Source: Coenobita brevimanus (lineage: Eukaryota > Arthropoda > Malacostraca > Decapoda > Coenobitidae). From it: 64,000 bases of DNA. The stretch covers positions 15,333,684 through 15,397,683 of the forward strand of contig CM064663.1 of assembly GCA_032717465.1 (NCBI GenBank), read 5' to 3'. The position numbers and the translations under genes are program-made. Numbering within the stretch: position 1 is the stretch's first letter; each line of letters begins with the position of its first letter. Below are positions 12,496 to 23,072 of this stretch, piece after piece. The notes under the pieces were generated by a model, which searched no databases, was not told the origin of the DNA, and was given only the letters and a program-made list of their open reading frames with translations.

Positions 12496-13640
12496 TCATT
12501 TAGAAAGCTTAATTTTTAAACCAGCATCACCAAGCTTTTGTAGGAGTAGGTCTAATTTCTGGAGATGTTCTGTGATATCTTTCGTTGCGATGATAATATC
12601 GTCAAGATAAACAAATATTCCTTGTCCTATAATTCCGGACAATACGTAATTCATAAGATGCTGGAATGTGCCAGGGGCTGTCCTCAGTCCCACTGGCATC
12701 CTTCTATACTGATAGTGTCCTCTATTTGTGGAAAAGGCATTGTATTTACATGACTCCTGCTCTACAGGAATTTGATAATAAACACTTAGAAAATCGATCG
12801 TGGAATATACATTATTTTCTGGTCCAATTTTCTGTAGGATGTCGCTTAGCAATGGCATGGGAAATCGGTCTGAGATTGTATAATTGTTTAGTTTACGGTA
12901 ATCTGCTACCGCACGCAACTCTCCATTTCGTTTGGGCACGAAGAATAATGGGACATTCCACGGGGAGACTGATGGCTCAATAATTCCAAGTTTTAACATT
13001 TCATCGGCATACTGATTTGCGAGTGTATGCTGAGATCGTGGGACTCGATAGGCAGGTACAAAAATTGGTGGTGTATCTGGGTGCACATTAATCTTGTGAT
13101 TAATCAGGTTAGTACACCCTAATTGTTCTCCAAATAATGGTATGGTGTCCCTGTGTTTTTTTTAACAGGGTTAACAAATCATTTTCATCAAATTCACCTG
13201 AGTGAATTAAATTCTCTTTTATGCTTTCTCTATCTGCAGATTTTATCTCACTTGTGACTCCAGCTAAAACTGTTTCCATTACAGCGGTGGGAAACTTTTC
13301 AATATTAACTATATAAGTCCCCTTTTTCAACTGTACTTCCCCATTCATATGATTAATTAGAAGTATCTGAGTTTGCCCTTCGTCGTTCATCTGACATAAT
13401 GCGTTTTCCACTGACAATCCTTTTATTTTCCATGATTCTTCTAAGACAAGAACAGTATTATTCCATAATTTGCTCTTTTTGGTAACTTTGATATAGGAGT
13501 TCGGTGGTATAACTAAATAATTGGTGAGATAGGCAGGAAGAACTGATAAATCAGTACCGTTACCTGGGTTTCTAGTCCTAGAGGCTGGGGGGGGCGGGGT
13601 GCTGTGAGTGGATCTATACACTCATCTCTTTCTGTATGTT
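12496..13640 (-). pseudogene. pol: Gypsy reverse transcriptase, gypsy-1
   Basis: 12496-13086 holds the RT fingers and palm: PAYRVPRSQ, the WNVPLFFVPKRNGELRAVADYRKLN block, STIDFLSVYYQI (usual motif STIDLxSGYxQ), MPVGLRTAPGTFQ and the catalytic box FVYLDDIIIAT. This is the Gypsy-type signature, with the YLDD active site intact. 13109-13621 is the protease-RT linker in another frame, separated by a frameshift in a poly-T run near 13155. The frame ends in a nonsense codon at 12493. It would copy genomic RNA into DNA inside the particle. Confidence 0.85.
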
Positions 13641-13643
13641 TGT

Positions 13644-14120
13644 TTAAACTTTTAATATTACCAATTCTTTTTGGTTCTGTTTTACTACGGTAATCGGTGA
13701 GGACTCTGATGGTATTTCCTCTATGAATTCATTGTCAAAGTCTATTCCATTCATTTGTAGGAGTAAAGTTATTTTCTCTGTTCTCATGCCTCTTATGCCC
13801 AGTAACATATGAGCTTTAACTGCTAAGTTTTCAACGATATAAAAAAATGCAGGGATTGGTCTTGTAGTTTCTGTGAAACTGATTTTTAACCGTATCATAT
13901 CTTTTACTGTGATTTGTTTGCCATCTACTGTATATAAGTCTAAATCAGATTCTTCCAGAAAAGTTACTTTCTACTTATTTCTAAAAATTCTATTTATTTC
14001 TTCTTGAGTTAATAAGTTCACTGGAGAGCCTGTGTTTAAAAATAAGGAAACATTTTGATCCTCACATGCAGCTGGTATCAAGATACACTCACTTCCCAAC
14101 ATACCTCCTATGTGAATTTT
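13644..14120 (-). pseudogene. pro: Gypsy aspartic protease, gypsy-1
   Basis: On the minus strand a protease fold starts near 14060 with LNTGSPVN, where Gypsy proteases have (D/E)TG as the catalytic triad; gypsy-2 has DTGSPVN at the matching place (about 59925-59950). The aspartate to asparagine change would abolish cleavage. The downstream half (13644-13898) contains the second-half motif HMLLGIRGMR (hydrophobic-hydrophobic-G), typical of the retroviral protease C-terminal flap/helix. A stop near 13975 divides the two parts. It normally processes the Gag-Pol precursor. Confidence 0.7.
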
Positions 14121-14159
14121 AGACTTGCTTTACTTTACGTTTGCTCGTTTTTTGTCGTG

Positions 14160-15019
14160 ACTTGGTCTTCCCCTGATTTAAGAATGGAAACTAATTTCTC
14201 TACTGTCTTGCAGTTACTGGTCCAATCCCCTTGGCACTGGTGATGTCTGCAGTAGGGACCAAATCCTTGTGTCTTTTGTCAATCCTCTTTGGTTTTGATA
14301 AAGCATTCATTCTTTGTGTTTCCTGGTTTTGCACAGTAATGACATAGAATGGAACCATCTCTTGACTGTGATCTGCGAGATGACTTCCCATATGTAGTGG
14401 TGTCTGTGGTGCGATATCTGCTTGGACAGCACGAACACTTATGAAACTGCCTGTAGCCTGGTGTTTGTGATCGTTGCCTCAACGCGTTTGGTTGTTTGCT
14501 CTGCCTGCTTTCGGGTCGCGATCAATTTTGTTCTCTGTTTGGGGTAGTTGTAGCTGTTTTCACAGCTGATACCATCTCAGGCACTCTCATTCTACTAGAA
14601 TGTGATTGTGTTTCGATCACCCCTGCTTTACTACACTGCATCTCTACCTCGTTCATTAAGTCTAGTAAGTATATACCTAGGGTGTACGCAATCATCTTGG
14701 CGATCTTGAAGGTCCTATCAGGAAATTTACACAAGGCAGCTACTTAACTAATGATGTCCACTACGAGGTCTGGGGACATCTTTCCATCTCCTGTTATCCA
14801 GTTTGAATTTTCTAAGGTAGTTAATAATGTTTTTTGATCGTGGAGACATCGGCAGTTATTTCACTGAGCACATGATTTGTAGTGTGCTCCCTTACAAGAT
14901 CTACAATCTTATGTAATTCTGGGATCATATATGGCAAAAAGTTAATACCTCCAGAAAATTTCTTTAAAAATTCAGTTTTAAATTCATCATATGTCTTAGC
15001 TCGGAGAAGCTTATCTGAC
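14160..15019 (-). pseudogene. gag: Gag C-terminal part with zinc knuckle, gypsy-1
   Basis: Overlapping open stretches (14200-14391, 14279-14482, 14522-14734, and degraded sequence to 15019) correspond to the gag protein that continues intact in gypsy-2 (60083-60676). A nucleocapsid knuckle CHYCAKPGNTKNEC is present, in which the zinc-ligand histidine of the CCHC pattern is asparagine; gypsy-2 keeps His. A second knuckle-like YCRHHQCQGD...C follows. Basic, Ser/Arg/Gln-rich sequence surrounds it. The reading frame is cut at 15019 by the piggyBac insertion at TTAA, and the N-terminal half is absent. Confidence 0.7.
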
Positions 15020-15445
15020 TTAACCCTAGGTGTCCCGTCGATGTATGGTTATGTTGCAACATTTCGCGTTTGCCAGTCCCGACGACGTACTGGTACGTTG
15101 CGCAATTGCAAGGTTCGTAATTTGCACAATTTTCAATTTTCGAGCGTGATTTTTCGTACATATACACGGGACACCTTTCTCTATTCCTCTACAAGATGCC
15201 AAGCAGGGACAATGCCTTACACTGCATAACCTCCCCCCTCCTGCACGCCATTGTCTCGGCAATTCACCTGTTACCAGTGACCTGGCCAATAAAGACATTC
15301 AGGGCCAGAGTGATTCCCCAATCGATGACAATGTGGAGGACAAAGTTTACATAGCATTAGAGGAAGAAACAGTCAGAAATGATGATCAGGTAATGTGGCA
15401 AAAAAAGGTCAGGTATGGCAATGAGTTAGTGAATGAAACTATTGC
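15020..15445 (+). mobile_element. piggyBac-like element, 5' fragment (piggyBac-A)
   Basis: Gypsy-1 gag is interrupted at TTAA (15020-15023), followed at once by CCCTAGGTGTCCCGTC. TTAA plus a CCCTAG-type terminus is the piggyBac signature. The next about 400 bases align with the left end of the complete piggyBac at 27804 (GTACGTTGC subterminal motifs, ATTTTGACAATT-like block, then the acidic N-terminus of the transposase ORF: GTGATTCCCCA...). The similarity ends at 15445, where RTE A2 begins. No right end with TTAA was found beyond the RTE, so the rest is deleted. Confidence 0.8.
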
Positions 15446-18400
15446 CAGTCGCCTCAATCCCGTTTGGGATGGCCACAAACAAATCGCCTCCAAGTCGCTC
15501 TGTCCCCCGCCATTTCACTGCCCTGCTCCCAACTCACACCCCCCTCTCTCATATACCTCTCCACCCTATCCCTCCATCTCATCCTCGGCCTTCCCCTCCC
15601 TCTTCCCCCTTCCACCTCATTCACATACACTCTCTTCGTCGGTCTTTCTCCCTCCATCCTCTCCACATGGCCAAACCACCTCATTGTGTTCCTCATAACG
15701 TTTCCTATCACATCCACATCCACACCACAACGCTCCTCTATATCCTCATTCGTCAGCCTGTCTCTCCATGTGACTCCACAGGCTCCTCTTAAATAACTCA
15801 TTTCCACTGCTCTCACTCTTGCCTTGTGTCCTTCCAACAACGTCCAAGCTTCACTTCCATATGTTAGAGTTGGTATCACAATATTGTCATGTAGTAACAT
15901 TTTCACTTCCATGCTCACTTCCCTGTTTCTTATCACTGCTTTCAAAGAATCAGCAACCTTTCTTCTCTGTTGTACCCTGTCAAGCACGTCACCCTCCAAA
16001 CCTCCATCCTTACTCATCACACTACCCAAGTACTTAAACGTACTCACATTTTCCAATTCCTCACCATCCCACCTCGCTGTACATTCACTGACTTCACCTC
16101 TCTCAAAGACCATCACTTTACTCTTCCCTACATTCACCTTTAGATTCCGTTTCTTACACACTCTCCCAAACTCATCTACCAAGCCTTGCAGCTCCCCTTC
16201 GTCTTCACTCAACAACACAGTATCATCTGCAAACAACAGTACAGGGAGTTTCCAAACACTATCCTCTCTCACCAGGGCCACTCCAACATCCACTACCCTA
16301 CCTTGTATCTCTTTAATTACTCCATCCATGTACAGATTGAACAACCATGGAGACATGACACATCCCTGTTTCAACCCAACCTTCAAAGAGAAATATTCAC
16401 TTAGTTCACCATCCACACGCACTGCAGCCTTAGCACCATCATACATACTCTTCACAGCATTCAACAACTTCCCATCTACTCCATATATTCTTAATACTTT
16501 CCACAATCCTTGTCTATCCACCCTGTCATATGCTTTCTCCAAATCCATGAAAGCCGCATACAACTTCTTTCCCTTCTCTAGAAACTTTTCCACTAAAGAT
16601 CTAAGAATGAATATCTGATCTACAGAACCTCTTCCCTTCCTAAAGCCTCCCTGCTCTTCTCCAACTAATTCCTCTTCTTTCTCTAACTCTGTCAATAAGT
16701 ATCCTACCATACACTTTTCCTATTATACTAAGAAGACAAATGCCTCTATGATTACCACACACTTCTTCTTCCCCTTTTCCTTTGCACAAGGGAATAATTA
16801 TACATGACTTCCAATCCTCCGGGACTCTACCTTCCTCCCAGGCCAATCTGCACATCTTCCACATCCATTCTACTACTATCTCTCCCCCATGCTTCATCAT
16901 TTCACCACACACTCCATCAATTCCTGGGGCTTTCCCCAATTTAACTTTCTTCAATGCTTCCACAACTTCTATCCTACTGATTTCTTCCTGTCTTCTCACC
17001 TCCCTCCTTCTCCCAGCCATTCCCCAGGCACTTATACTCGCATTACTTCTATCCTCTACGTTCAACAATTCCTTAAAGTGTTCTCTCCATCTGCTCACTT
17101 TTTCTCCTTTCTCCACTAGTAATCTACTATTTTTATCTTTCACTCACCTGCTATCCTCACTTCCACCCTGTCTTACTCTCTTCACCTCTTTCCAGAACAT
17201 TTTCTTACAGTCCCTCCACTTTACACTCAAATTCCTTCCAAATTCCTCATCCACTCTCTTCTTACTCTCTCTTACTAATCTTTTCACCTCTCTCTTTCTT
17301 TCTACATATAACTCTCTCTTCCGCCTCTCAACTTCTTCCACGCCCCTATTTCTCATCCATTCATTGAATGCTTTCTTCTTTTGTGCCACAGCCTGTCTCA
17401 CCTCTTCAGTCCACCACGCTGTTCCTTGCACCCCCCTCCGTCTTCTCTTCACCCGACACACCACATCACATACTGCGCATATTTCTTTTGTAAATATCCT
17501 GCACACACCTTCCGCATCCCCCATCTGCTCGAATTCATATTTGCCCAATCGTTCCTCCACTTCTCTCATATTCTCTGCCTTTATCTCATCCTCTTGTAAG
17601 CTTTCCAATCACCTTGCAACTACTCCTTCCTCTCGTCTTTCCCTTCTTCTATTCCTCCATCTTACGTGGACCCTAATTCTGGCCACCACCAAGTAGTGGT
17701 TAGAAAGTCCACTCCCCCAACCACTATAAGCTCTTGCATCCATTACACATCTTCGCATCCTTTCATCCACACATACATAATCGATCATTGCCTACCTTTC
17801 ATTCAGTTCATCACCCACCCTTCTCAACACTCGCCATGTATACCTGTGGATCACTTTATGCCTGAAGAGGGTATTGGCTATCCCAACCCCCTACCAGCAC
17901 AAATGTCCACTAATGCACTGCCATTCTCATCTGTCTCAGCAGGCACACCCCGCTCACCAACTATTCCATCCACCTTCATATTCTCTACTTTACCATTCAT
18001 ATCACCGATCAAAAACATTCTCTCATTCCTTCCAAACTTTTCCGTTCACACTTCCACATTTGTCCAGAACTCTTCTCTCACTCTGCTAGCACGATCTTGC
18101 GTTGGCACATACACATACACAATCGCCCACATTTGTATTCCAACTTTCAACTTTACCCACACAATCCTTGACCCAACTGATCCATACTGTCTTATGCTCT
18201 TCTTCCATCTTTTACTCACAACTATACATACTCCTTCCTTTGCCCTCTCATTCTCACCTACTCCTGCATATATACCCCATCCATACTCCCATTCTCTCAC
18301 ACTTTCTCCTCTCCATTTTGTTTAAGTCATTCCACATACAACCACTTTTGCACCCTCAAGCACCTGAACAATCTCTCTCTCTCTTTCACCTCATCATTCA

Positions 18401-18594
18401 CTCCTCTTACATTCCATGTAGCCATTACCAAGTCCTTTGTCCGGTCCTGGGTCGTCATCATTTGGTCAGTCCTTGTCCAAGGCTTCGTGTTTGTTTTTTT
18501 AGTTAGTTGTTTTCCGGGGAGGGGCACTAACCCTTTGCCAACCCTTTTAGTCGCCTTTTACGACAAGCAGGGATACTGGGTGAGTATTCTTGAA
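15446..18594 (-). mobile_element. RTE-like LINE, family A copy A2 (near full length)
   Basis: It runs from the family 3' end (GTCTGGCA-type terminus, here GACTGGCA at 15446) to a 5' end at 18594 that reads AAGAATACTCACCC on the minus strand, followed by the GTCGTAAAAGGCGACTAAAAGGG block. It extends about 50 bases further 5' than copy A5, so it shows more of the 5' UTR. It sits at the truncated edge of piggyBac-A, without an obvious target duplication. Confidence 0.8.
15454..18527 (-). pseudogene. RTE-like endonuclease-reverse transcriptase (A2)
   Basis: The open stretch at 15454-16710 (418 codons) covers FRKGRGSVDQIF, DLEKAYDRVDR, LKQGCVMSPWLF, the intact catalytic LLFADDTVLLS box, TFKYLGSVMS and the C-terminal RWFGHVER...GRGRPRMRW. 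16640-17143 and 17144-17608 give the RT N-terminus and the linker (GTAWWTEEVRQAV). 17666-18527 gives a decayed AP endonuclease starting near ATWNVRGVNDEV. Several frameshifts and stops, including one at about 16700 and one between 17143 and 17144, inactivate it. Family A encodes both nicking and copying activities for target-primed insertion. Confidence 0.8.

Positions 18595-18599
<5 letters not shown>

Positions 18600-18627
<28 letters not shown>
18600..18627. repeat. (TA)n microsatellite
   Basis: A short TA tract just outside the 5' end of RTE A2. Confidence 0.9.
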
Positions 18628-18629
<2 letters not shown>

Positions 18630-19240
18630 AATGAGTAATGAGAAGTGGGTGAGAAGTGCCTTGTGTCAGTGACATGTTGATTGGCGTGACGTCGTCTCAG
18701 TGAACACGCATGAAGATGTCATCTCAGCAGATACACATGGTGACGTCGGCTTCCCACACTGATAGCTGTGGTGAGTAACTGAGTAGCGATGAGTAATCTG
18801 AGTGAGAAAAGATGAGTAAGATGAGTTATTAATGTGGCTTTGGTATTTTCCGTGTCGTCTTGACCTGCGTCACCAGTGGAGTTAGGGGGGCAGTAGGAGA
18901 GAGCGTTGGGGATCTAGTGCTTGTTGCTTTGTTCTTGTTTTTCATTTACTTCTTTGTTTTTATTCTCCTTTGTGATACTTAAGTTGCGTGAAAGAGATTA
19001 TAGAGTTGTCTTGTAGACTTCTTATTTGTAGTTAGTTGTAGAGCTTGTTGATTCTCACTCGTAACTCGTCATTGCTACTTTATAGTCGTAGACTCGTTCT
19101 TGTTGTTGTATACTCGCTTGTAGTTACTTGATCATAGAATTGTACTTTCTTGATAATGTAGAATCAGCTGTAGTACTGGAGCTGATCTTGGTTACGGTTT
19201 TGCCTGCTTTTGTAGAAATGATGGTTCGTAGGCGCAGAGT
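18628..19240 (-). other. Probable 5' leader of gypsy-1, no coding
   Basis: The region lies between RTE A2 and the primer binding site, where the retroelement leader should be. It has no coding signal and shows no similarity to gypsy-2. At 18687-18762 there are three imperfect 25-27-bp units, each containing TGACGTC or a variant (GATGTCATC). The stretch 19010-19140 is rich in TAGTTGTAG and ACTCG(T/C) repeats. Part may instead be a remnant of flanking DNA from a deletion. Confidence 0.4.
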
Positions 19241-19258
19241 CGATCGTTACTGCCACCA
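19241..19258 (-). promoter_or_regulatory. Primer binding site of gypsy-1 (tRNA-Leu-like)
   Basis: Five bases inside the 5' LTR the minus strand reads TGGTGGCAG. This is complementary to a tRNA 3' end ...CTGCCACCA, as found in leucine tRNAs (established knowledge). Only the first nine bases clearly match; the rest has diverged or the tRNA differs. It primes minus-strand DNA synthesis. Confidence 0.5.
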
Positions 19259-19263
19259 TTTAT

Positions 19264-19769
19264 TGTTGATACTTGATAGACACCATTTATATATGTAACT
19301 CTTTAGTCTTACAATATGTAAGTCTTGAGTTTTGGTTAAAGTTATTTTGGTAATCGAAGAGCAGGAGGAGTTAAAGATGACTACAGGGAGTTGATTTTGT
19401 TTTATTATCTTCAAAGAAAGTCTAAGTTGAGCAGCGTATGTACTAACTAAGTCTCATTGGACCCCTCTTCTTATTTGCTCTCTCCACTACCTGCCGGTTC
19501 TATGGCTAACCTTCTGCGCTCTGATTCCTACATTCTCGTTTAACAGGGGTTGTGTCACGTGGGCTATACTGTTGTTGAAGCTTCTAGAACACTGTACATG
19601 TGTGTGTATGTACTGCTTCTGGTGCATTCCTTCACTTAAGAGTTTGCAAGCCTGTTTCCCTTTGCTCAATTCTAGCTGACACACTTCCTATCTCATCCCC
19701 TGGTTTGGTGCTTCTATCTATCTATCTATCTATCTATGAGTTGTATTATTATAATACGGAGTCATGAAA
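19264..19769 (-). repeat. 5' LTR of gypsy-1
   Basis: It is a direct repeat of 7412-7952. The shared blocks include the GTAACTCTTTAGTCTTNNAATATGTAAG segment and CACGTGGGCTATACTGTTGTTG. It is followed at 19770 by CAAA, the same four bases that precede the other LTR at 7408. The outer end reads TTTCATGACTCC instead of TGTCAGGACTCC, so the TG terminus has mutated. Confidence 0.85.
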
Positions 19770-19773
19770 CAAA

Positions 19774-20291
19774 TTCTGTTTCGCCTAGAGTCCTGTAGCT
19801 TGGTCAGCTTAAAGAGCTGTCCACTTTTTTTTGTCTAAAAACGGCGGCAATCCGTCAACTGGCTCTCTGGATGGTACCCCGAACATAGAAAAGTGATTTA
19901 GCCATCCTGTCTCAAGAACCACTTAAGCCAGGAAGCTAAAAGTTTACTGAAACATAGACTGAAGGCAGGCACAGTGCAGAAAGAAATATGGTGCTACTCG
20001 ATTGATTATTCTCTGAGATCAGCTGGGGTAAAGAAAAAAAAAAAACGGAGTTTTTCCGTATATTTTGCATGTCACCTGATTTTTCATGAGGGATTATAGC
20101 TACAGCCACCAAACTTGGTCGACTAATAGACTATAATGCCTAAGGTTACATGCAAAATATCATTGACCTTGACTTCCAGGTCCCTTTAGAGCTCAGCTTC
20201 TAGTAGGTAATAGTTATGGGAAGTTATTATTTATCAAAATATTTCTTGGACAATTTTGCCGTGTTCTAGTTATTATTATTATCATTATTAT
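19774..20291. other. Unclassified DNA, right flank of gypsy-1
   Basis: About 520 bases with no coding signal or recognised element. The sentence-like block around 20085-20165 (GGGATTATAGCTACAGCCACC ... CATGCAAAATATCATTGACC) has the look of a dispersed repeat, but I see no second copy in this window. Confidence 0.5.
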
Positions 20292-20884
20292 GTGCGTTTA
20301 AGTACTTGCGTAGTGCGATGGGTAAGGATGGAAGTTTAGAGGGTGAAGTGCTTGGAAGGGTGCAACAAGGAAGAAAGGTTGCTGGTTCCTTGAAAGAAGT
20401 GATAAGGAACAGGGAACTGATCATGGAAGTGAAAAATTTACTACATGACAGTATTGTGATACCAACTCTAATGTATGGAAGTGAAGCTTGGACCTTTATG
20501 GAGAGACAGAAGTCAAGAGTGAGAGCAGTGGAAATGAGTTATTTGAGAGGAGCATGTGGAGTCACATGGAGAGACAAACTGACAAATGAGAAAGTGAAGG
20601 AGCGTTGTGGTGTGGATATGGATGTGATAAGAAGCGTTAGGAGAAACACAATGAAGTGGGTTGGACGTGGAGAGGATAGAGAGAGAGAGAGACTGACGAG
20701 GAGAGTGCATGTGAGTGAGGTGGAGGGGGGAGAGGGAGGGGGATGCCAAGGATGAGATGGAGGGATGAAGTGGAGAGGTACATGAGAGAGAGTGTGTGAG
20801 ATGGGAGCAGGGCAATGAAATGGCGGGGGACAGGGCGACATGGAGGCGATTTGCTTGTGGGCACCCTTTACGAGATTAAGGTTG
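20292..20884 (+). mobile_element. RTE-like LINE, family A 3' fragment (A3)
   Basis: A plus-strand fragment that begins inside the RT C-terminal region (FKYLRSAMGKDGS, about 20297) and runs through VIPTLMYGSEAWT and MSYLRGACGVTWRDKLT to the C-terminus. A frame break in the G-rich GRGRP-coding stretch (about 20725-20760) disrupts the tail. It ends in GATAGATAGATT and ATT repeats. It is strongly 5'-truncated and carries no catalytic motif. Confidence 0.85.
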
Positions 20885-20957
20885 TTTGACAATGGATAGA
20901 TAGATTGATTATTATAATAATAATAATAATAATTATTATTATTATTATTATTATTAT
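20885..20957. repeat. GATA/ATT microsatellite between two RTE copies
   Basis: This is the tail of A3 (GGATAGATAGATTGATT, then ATA/ATT triplets), and it leads directly into the 5'-truncated start of A4. Confidence 0.85.
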
Positions 20958-23018
20958 TCATTATTTACAGAAGAAATATGTGCAGCATGTGATGTGGTGT
21001 GTGGAAGGAAGAGAAGACGGAGGGGGGTGCAAGGAACAGCGTGGTGGACTGAAGAGGTGAAACAGGCTGTGGGACAAAAGAAGAAAGCATACAATGAATG
21101 GATGAGAAATAGGGGCGTGGAAGAGGTTGAGAGGCGGAAAAGAGAGTTATATGTAGAAAGAAAGAGAGAGGTGAAAAGATTAGTGAGAGAGAGTAAGAAG
21201 AGAGTGGATGAGGGATTTGGAAGGAATTTGAGTGTAAAATGGAGGGACTGTAAGAAAATGTTCTGGAGAGAGGTGAAAAGAGTAAGACAGGGTGGAAGTG
21301 AAGTTAGCAGGGGAGTGAAAGATAAAAATGGTAGATTACTAGTGGAGAAGGGAGAAAACGTGAGGAGATGGAGAGAACACTTTAAGGAATTGTTGAACGT
21401 AGAGGATGGAAGTAATGCGAGTATAAGTGGCTGGGGAATGGCTGGGAGAAGGAGGGAGGTGAGAAGACAGGAAGAAATCAGTAGGATAGAAGTTGTGGAA
21501 GCAATGAAGAAAGTTAAATTGGGGAAAGCCCCGGGAATCGATGGAGTGTGTGGTGAAATGCTGATGCATGGGGGAGAAATAGTAGTAGAATGGATGTGGA
21601 AGATGTGCAGATTGGCCTGGGAGGAAGGTAGAGTCCTGGAGGATTGGAAGTCAGGTATAATTATTACCTTATACAAAGGAAAAGGGGAAAAAGAAGTGTG
21701 TGGTAATTATAGGGGCATTTGTCTTCTTAGTATAATAGGAAAAGTGTATGGTAGGATACTTATTGACAGAGTTAGAGAAAGAACAGAGAAATTAGTTGGA
21801 GAAGAACAGGGAGGCTTTAGGAAGGGAAGAGGTTGTGTAGATCAGATATTCATTCTTAGATCTTTAGTGGAAAAGTTTCTAGAGAAGGGAAAGAAGTTGT
21901 ATGCGGCTTTCATGAATTTGGAGAAACCATATGACAGGGTGGATAGACAAGGATTGTGAAAAATGTTAAGAATATATGGAGTAGATGGGAAGTTGTTGAA
22001 TGCTGTGAAGAGTATGTACAATGGTGCAAAGGCTGCAGTGCGTGTGGATGGTGAACTAAGTGAATTTTTCTCTTTGAAGATTGGGTTGAAACAGGGATGT
22101 GTCATGTCTCCATGGTTGTTCAATCTGTACATGGATGGGGTAATAAAAGAGGTACAAGGTAGGGTAGTGGATGTTGGAGTGGCCCTGGCGAGAGAGGATA
22201 GTGTTTGGAAACTCCCTGTACTGTTGTTTGCAGATGATACTGTGTTGTTGAGTGAAGACGAAGGGGAGCTGCAAGGCTTGATGGATGAGTTTGAGAGAGT
22301 GTGTAAGAAACGGAATCTAAAGGTGAATGTAGGGAAGAGTAAAGTGATGGTCTTTGAGAGAGGTGAAGTCAGTGAATGTACAGCGAGGTGGGATGGTGAG
22401 GAATTGGAAAATGTGACTACGTTTAAGTACTTGGGTAGTGTGATGAGTAAGGATGGAGGTTTGGAGTGTGAAGTGCTTGAAAGGGTACAACAAGGAAGAA
22501 AGGTTGCTGGTTCTTTGAAAGTAGTGATAAGAAACAGGGAAGTGAACATGGAAGTGAAAAAGTTACTACATGACAGTATTGTGATACCAACTCTAACGTA
22601 CGGAAGTGAAGCTTTGACGTTGTTGGAAGGACACAAGTCAAGAGTGAGAGCAGTGGAAATGAGTTATTTAAGAGGAGCCTGTGGAGTCACATGGAGAGAC
22701 AGGCTGACGAATGAGGATATAAAGGAGCGTTGTGGTGTTGATGTGGATGTGATAGGACGCGTTATGAGGAACACACTGAGGTGGTTTGGCCATGTGGAGA
22801 GGATAGAGGGTGAAAGACTGACGAAGAGAGTGTATGTGAGTGAGGTGGAGGGGGAAAGAGGGAGGGGGAGGCCGAGGATGAGATGGAGGGATGGGGTGGA
22901 GAGGTATATGAGAGAGGGGGGTGTGAGTTGGGAGCAGGGCAGTGAAATGGCGGGGGACAGGGCGACTTGGAGGCGATTTGTTTGTGGCCACCCCAAACGG
23001 GATTGAGGCGTCTGGCAA
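20958..23018 (+). mobile_element. RTE-like LINE, family A copy A4 (5'-truncated)
   Basis: It starts at TTTACAGAAGAAATATG, inside the endonuclease-RT linker, and continues to the family 3' end (GGCGTCTGGCAATAGATAGATAG). It lies head-to-tail after A3 and 3'-end to 3'-end with RTE-C. It is well preserved. Confidence 0.9.
20994..23006 (+). pseudogene. RTE-like reverse transcriptase (A4), one nonsense codon
   Basis: A single frame runs from the linker (RRRRGVQGTAWWTEEV) through the RT: KAPGIDGVCGEM, DWKSGIIITLYKGKG, FRKGRGCVDQIF, the motif A region MNLEKPYDRVDR (usually MDLEKAYDRV, here Asp to Asn and Ala to Pro), LKQGCVMSPWLF, LLFADDTVLLS, TFKYLGSVMS and the C-terminal RWFGHVERIEG...GRGRPRMRW. 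The only stop is TGA at 21957-21959, at a codon that is Trp in other copies. The Asp to Asn change is at a catalytic metal ligand, so even without the stop it would be inactive. The AP endonuclease domain is absent. Confidence 0.85.
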
Positions 23019-23072
23019 TAGATAGATAGATAGATAGATTATTATTATTATTATTACCATCATCATCATCCG
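23019..23072. repeat. GATA/ATT/ATC microsatellite at a 3'-3' LINE junction
   Basis: The (TAGA)n and (TTA)n tail of A4 passes directly into (ATC)n, which is the complement of the (GAT)n tail of the minus-strand RTE-C. Two LINE tails therefore meet in one simple repeat. Confidence 0.8.

Larger units (their letters stand above)
7412..19769 (-). mobile_element. Gypsy-type env-bearing LTR retrotransposon (gypsy-1), with nested insertions
   Basis: Direct repeats at 7412-7952 and 19264-19769 are the two LTRs. Reading on the minus strand, the order is 5' LTR, primer binding site, leader, gag, protease, RT, RNase H, integrase, env, polypurine tract and 3' LTR, which is the errantivirus-like order. 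Candidate target duplication CAAA lies at 7408-7411 and 19770-19773, exactly at the aligned LTR ends. Within gag, a piggyBac fragment (from 15020) and RTE A2 (to 18594) interrupt the element, and the gag N-terminus seen in gypsy-2 is missing. All genes carry stops or frameshifts. Without inserts it would be about 8.8 kb. Confidence 0.85.
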
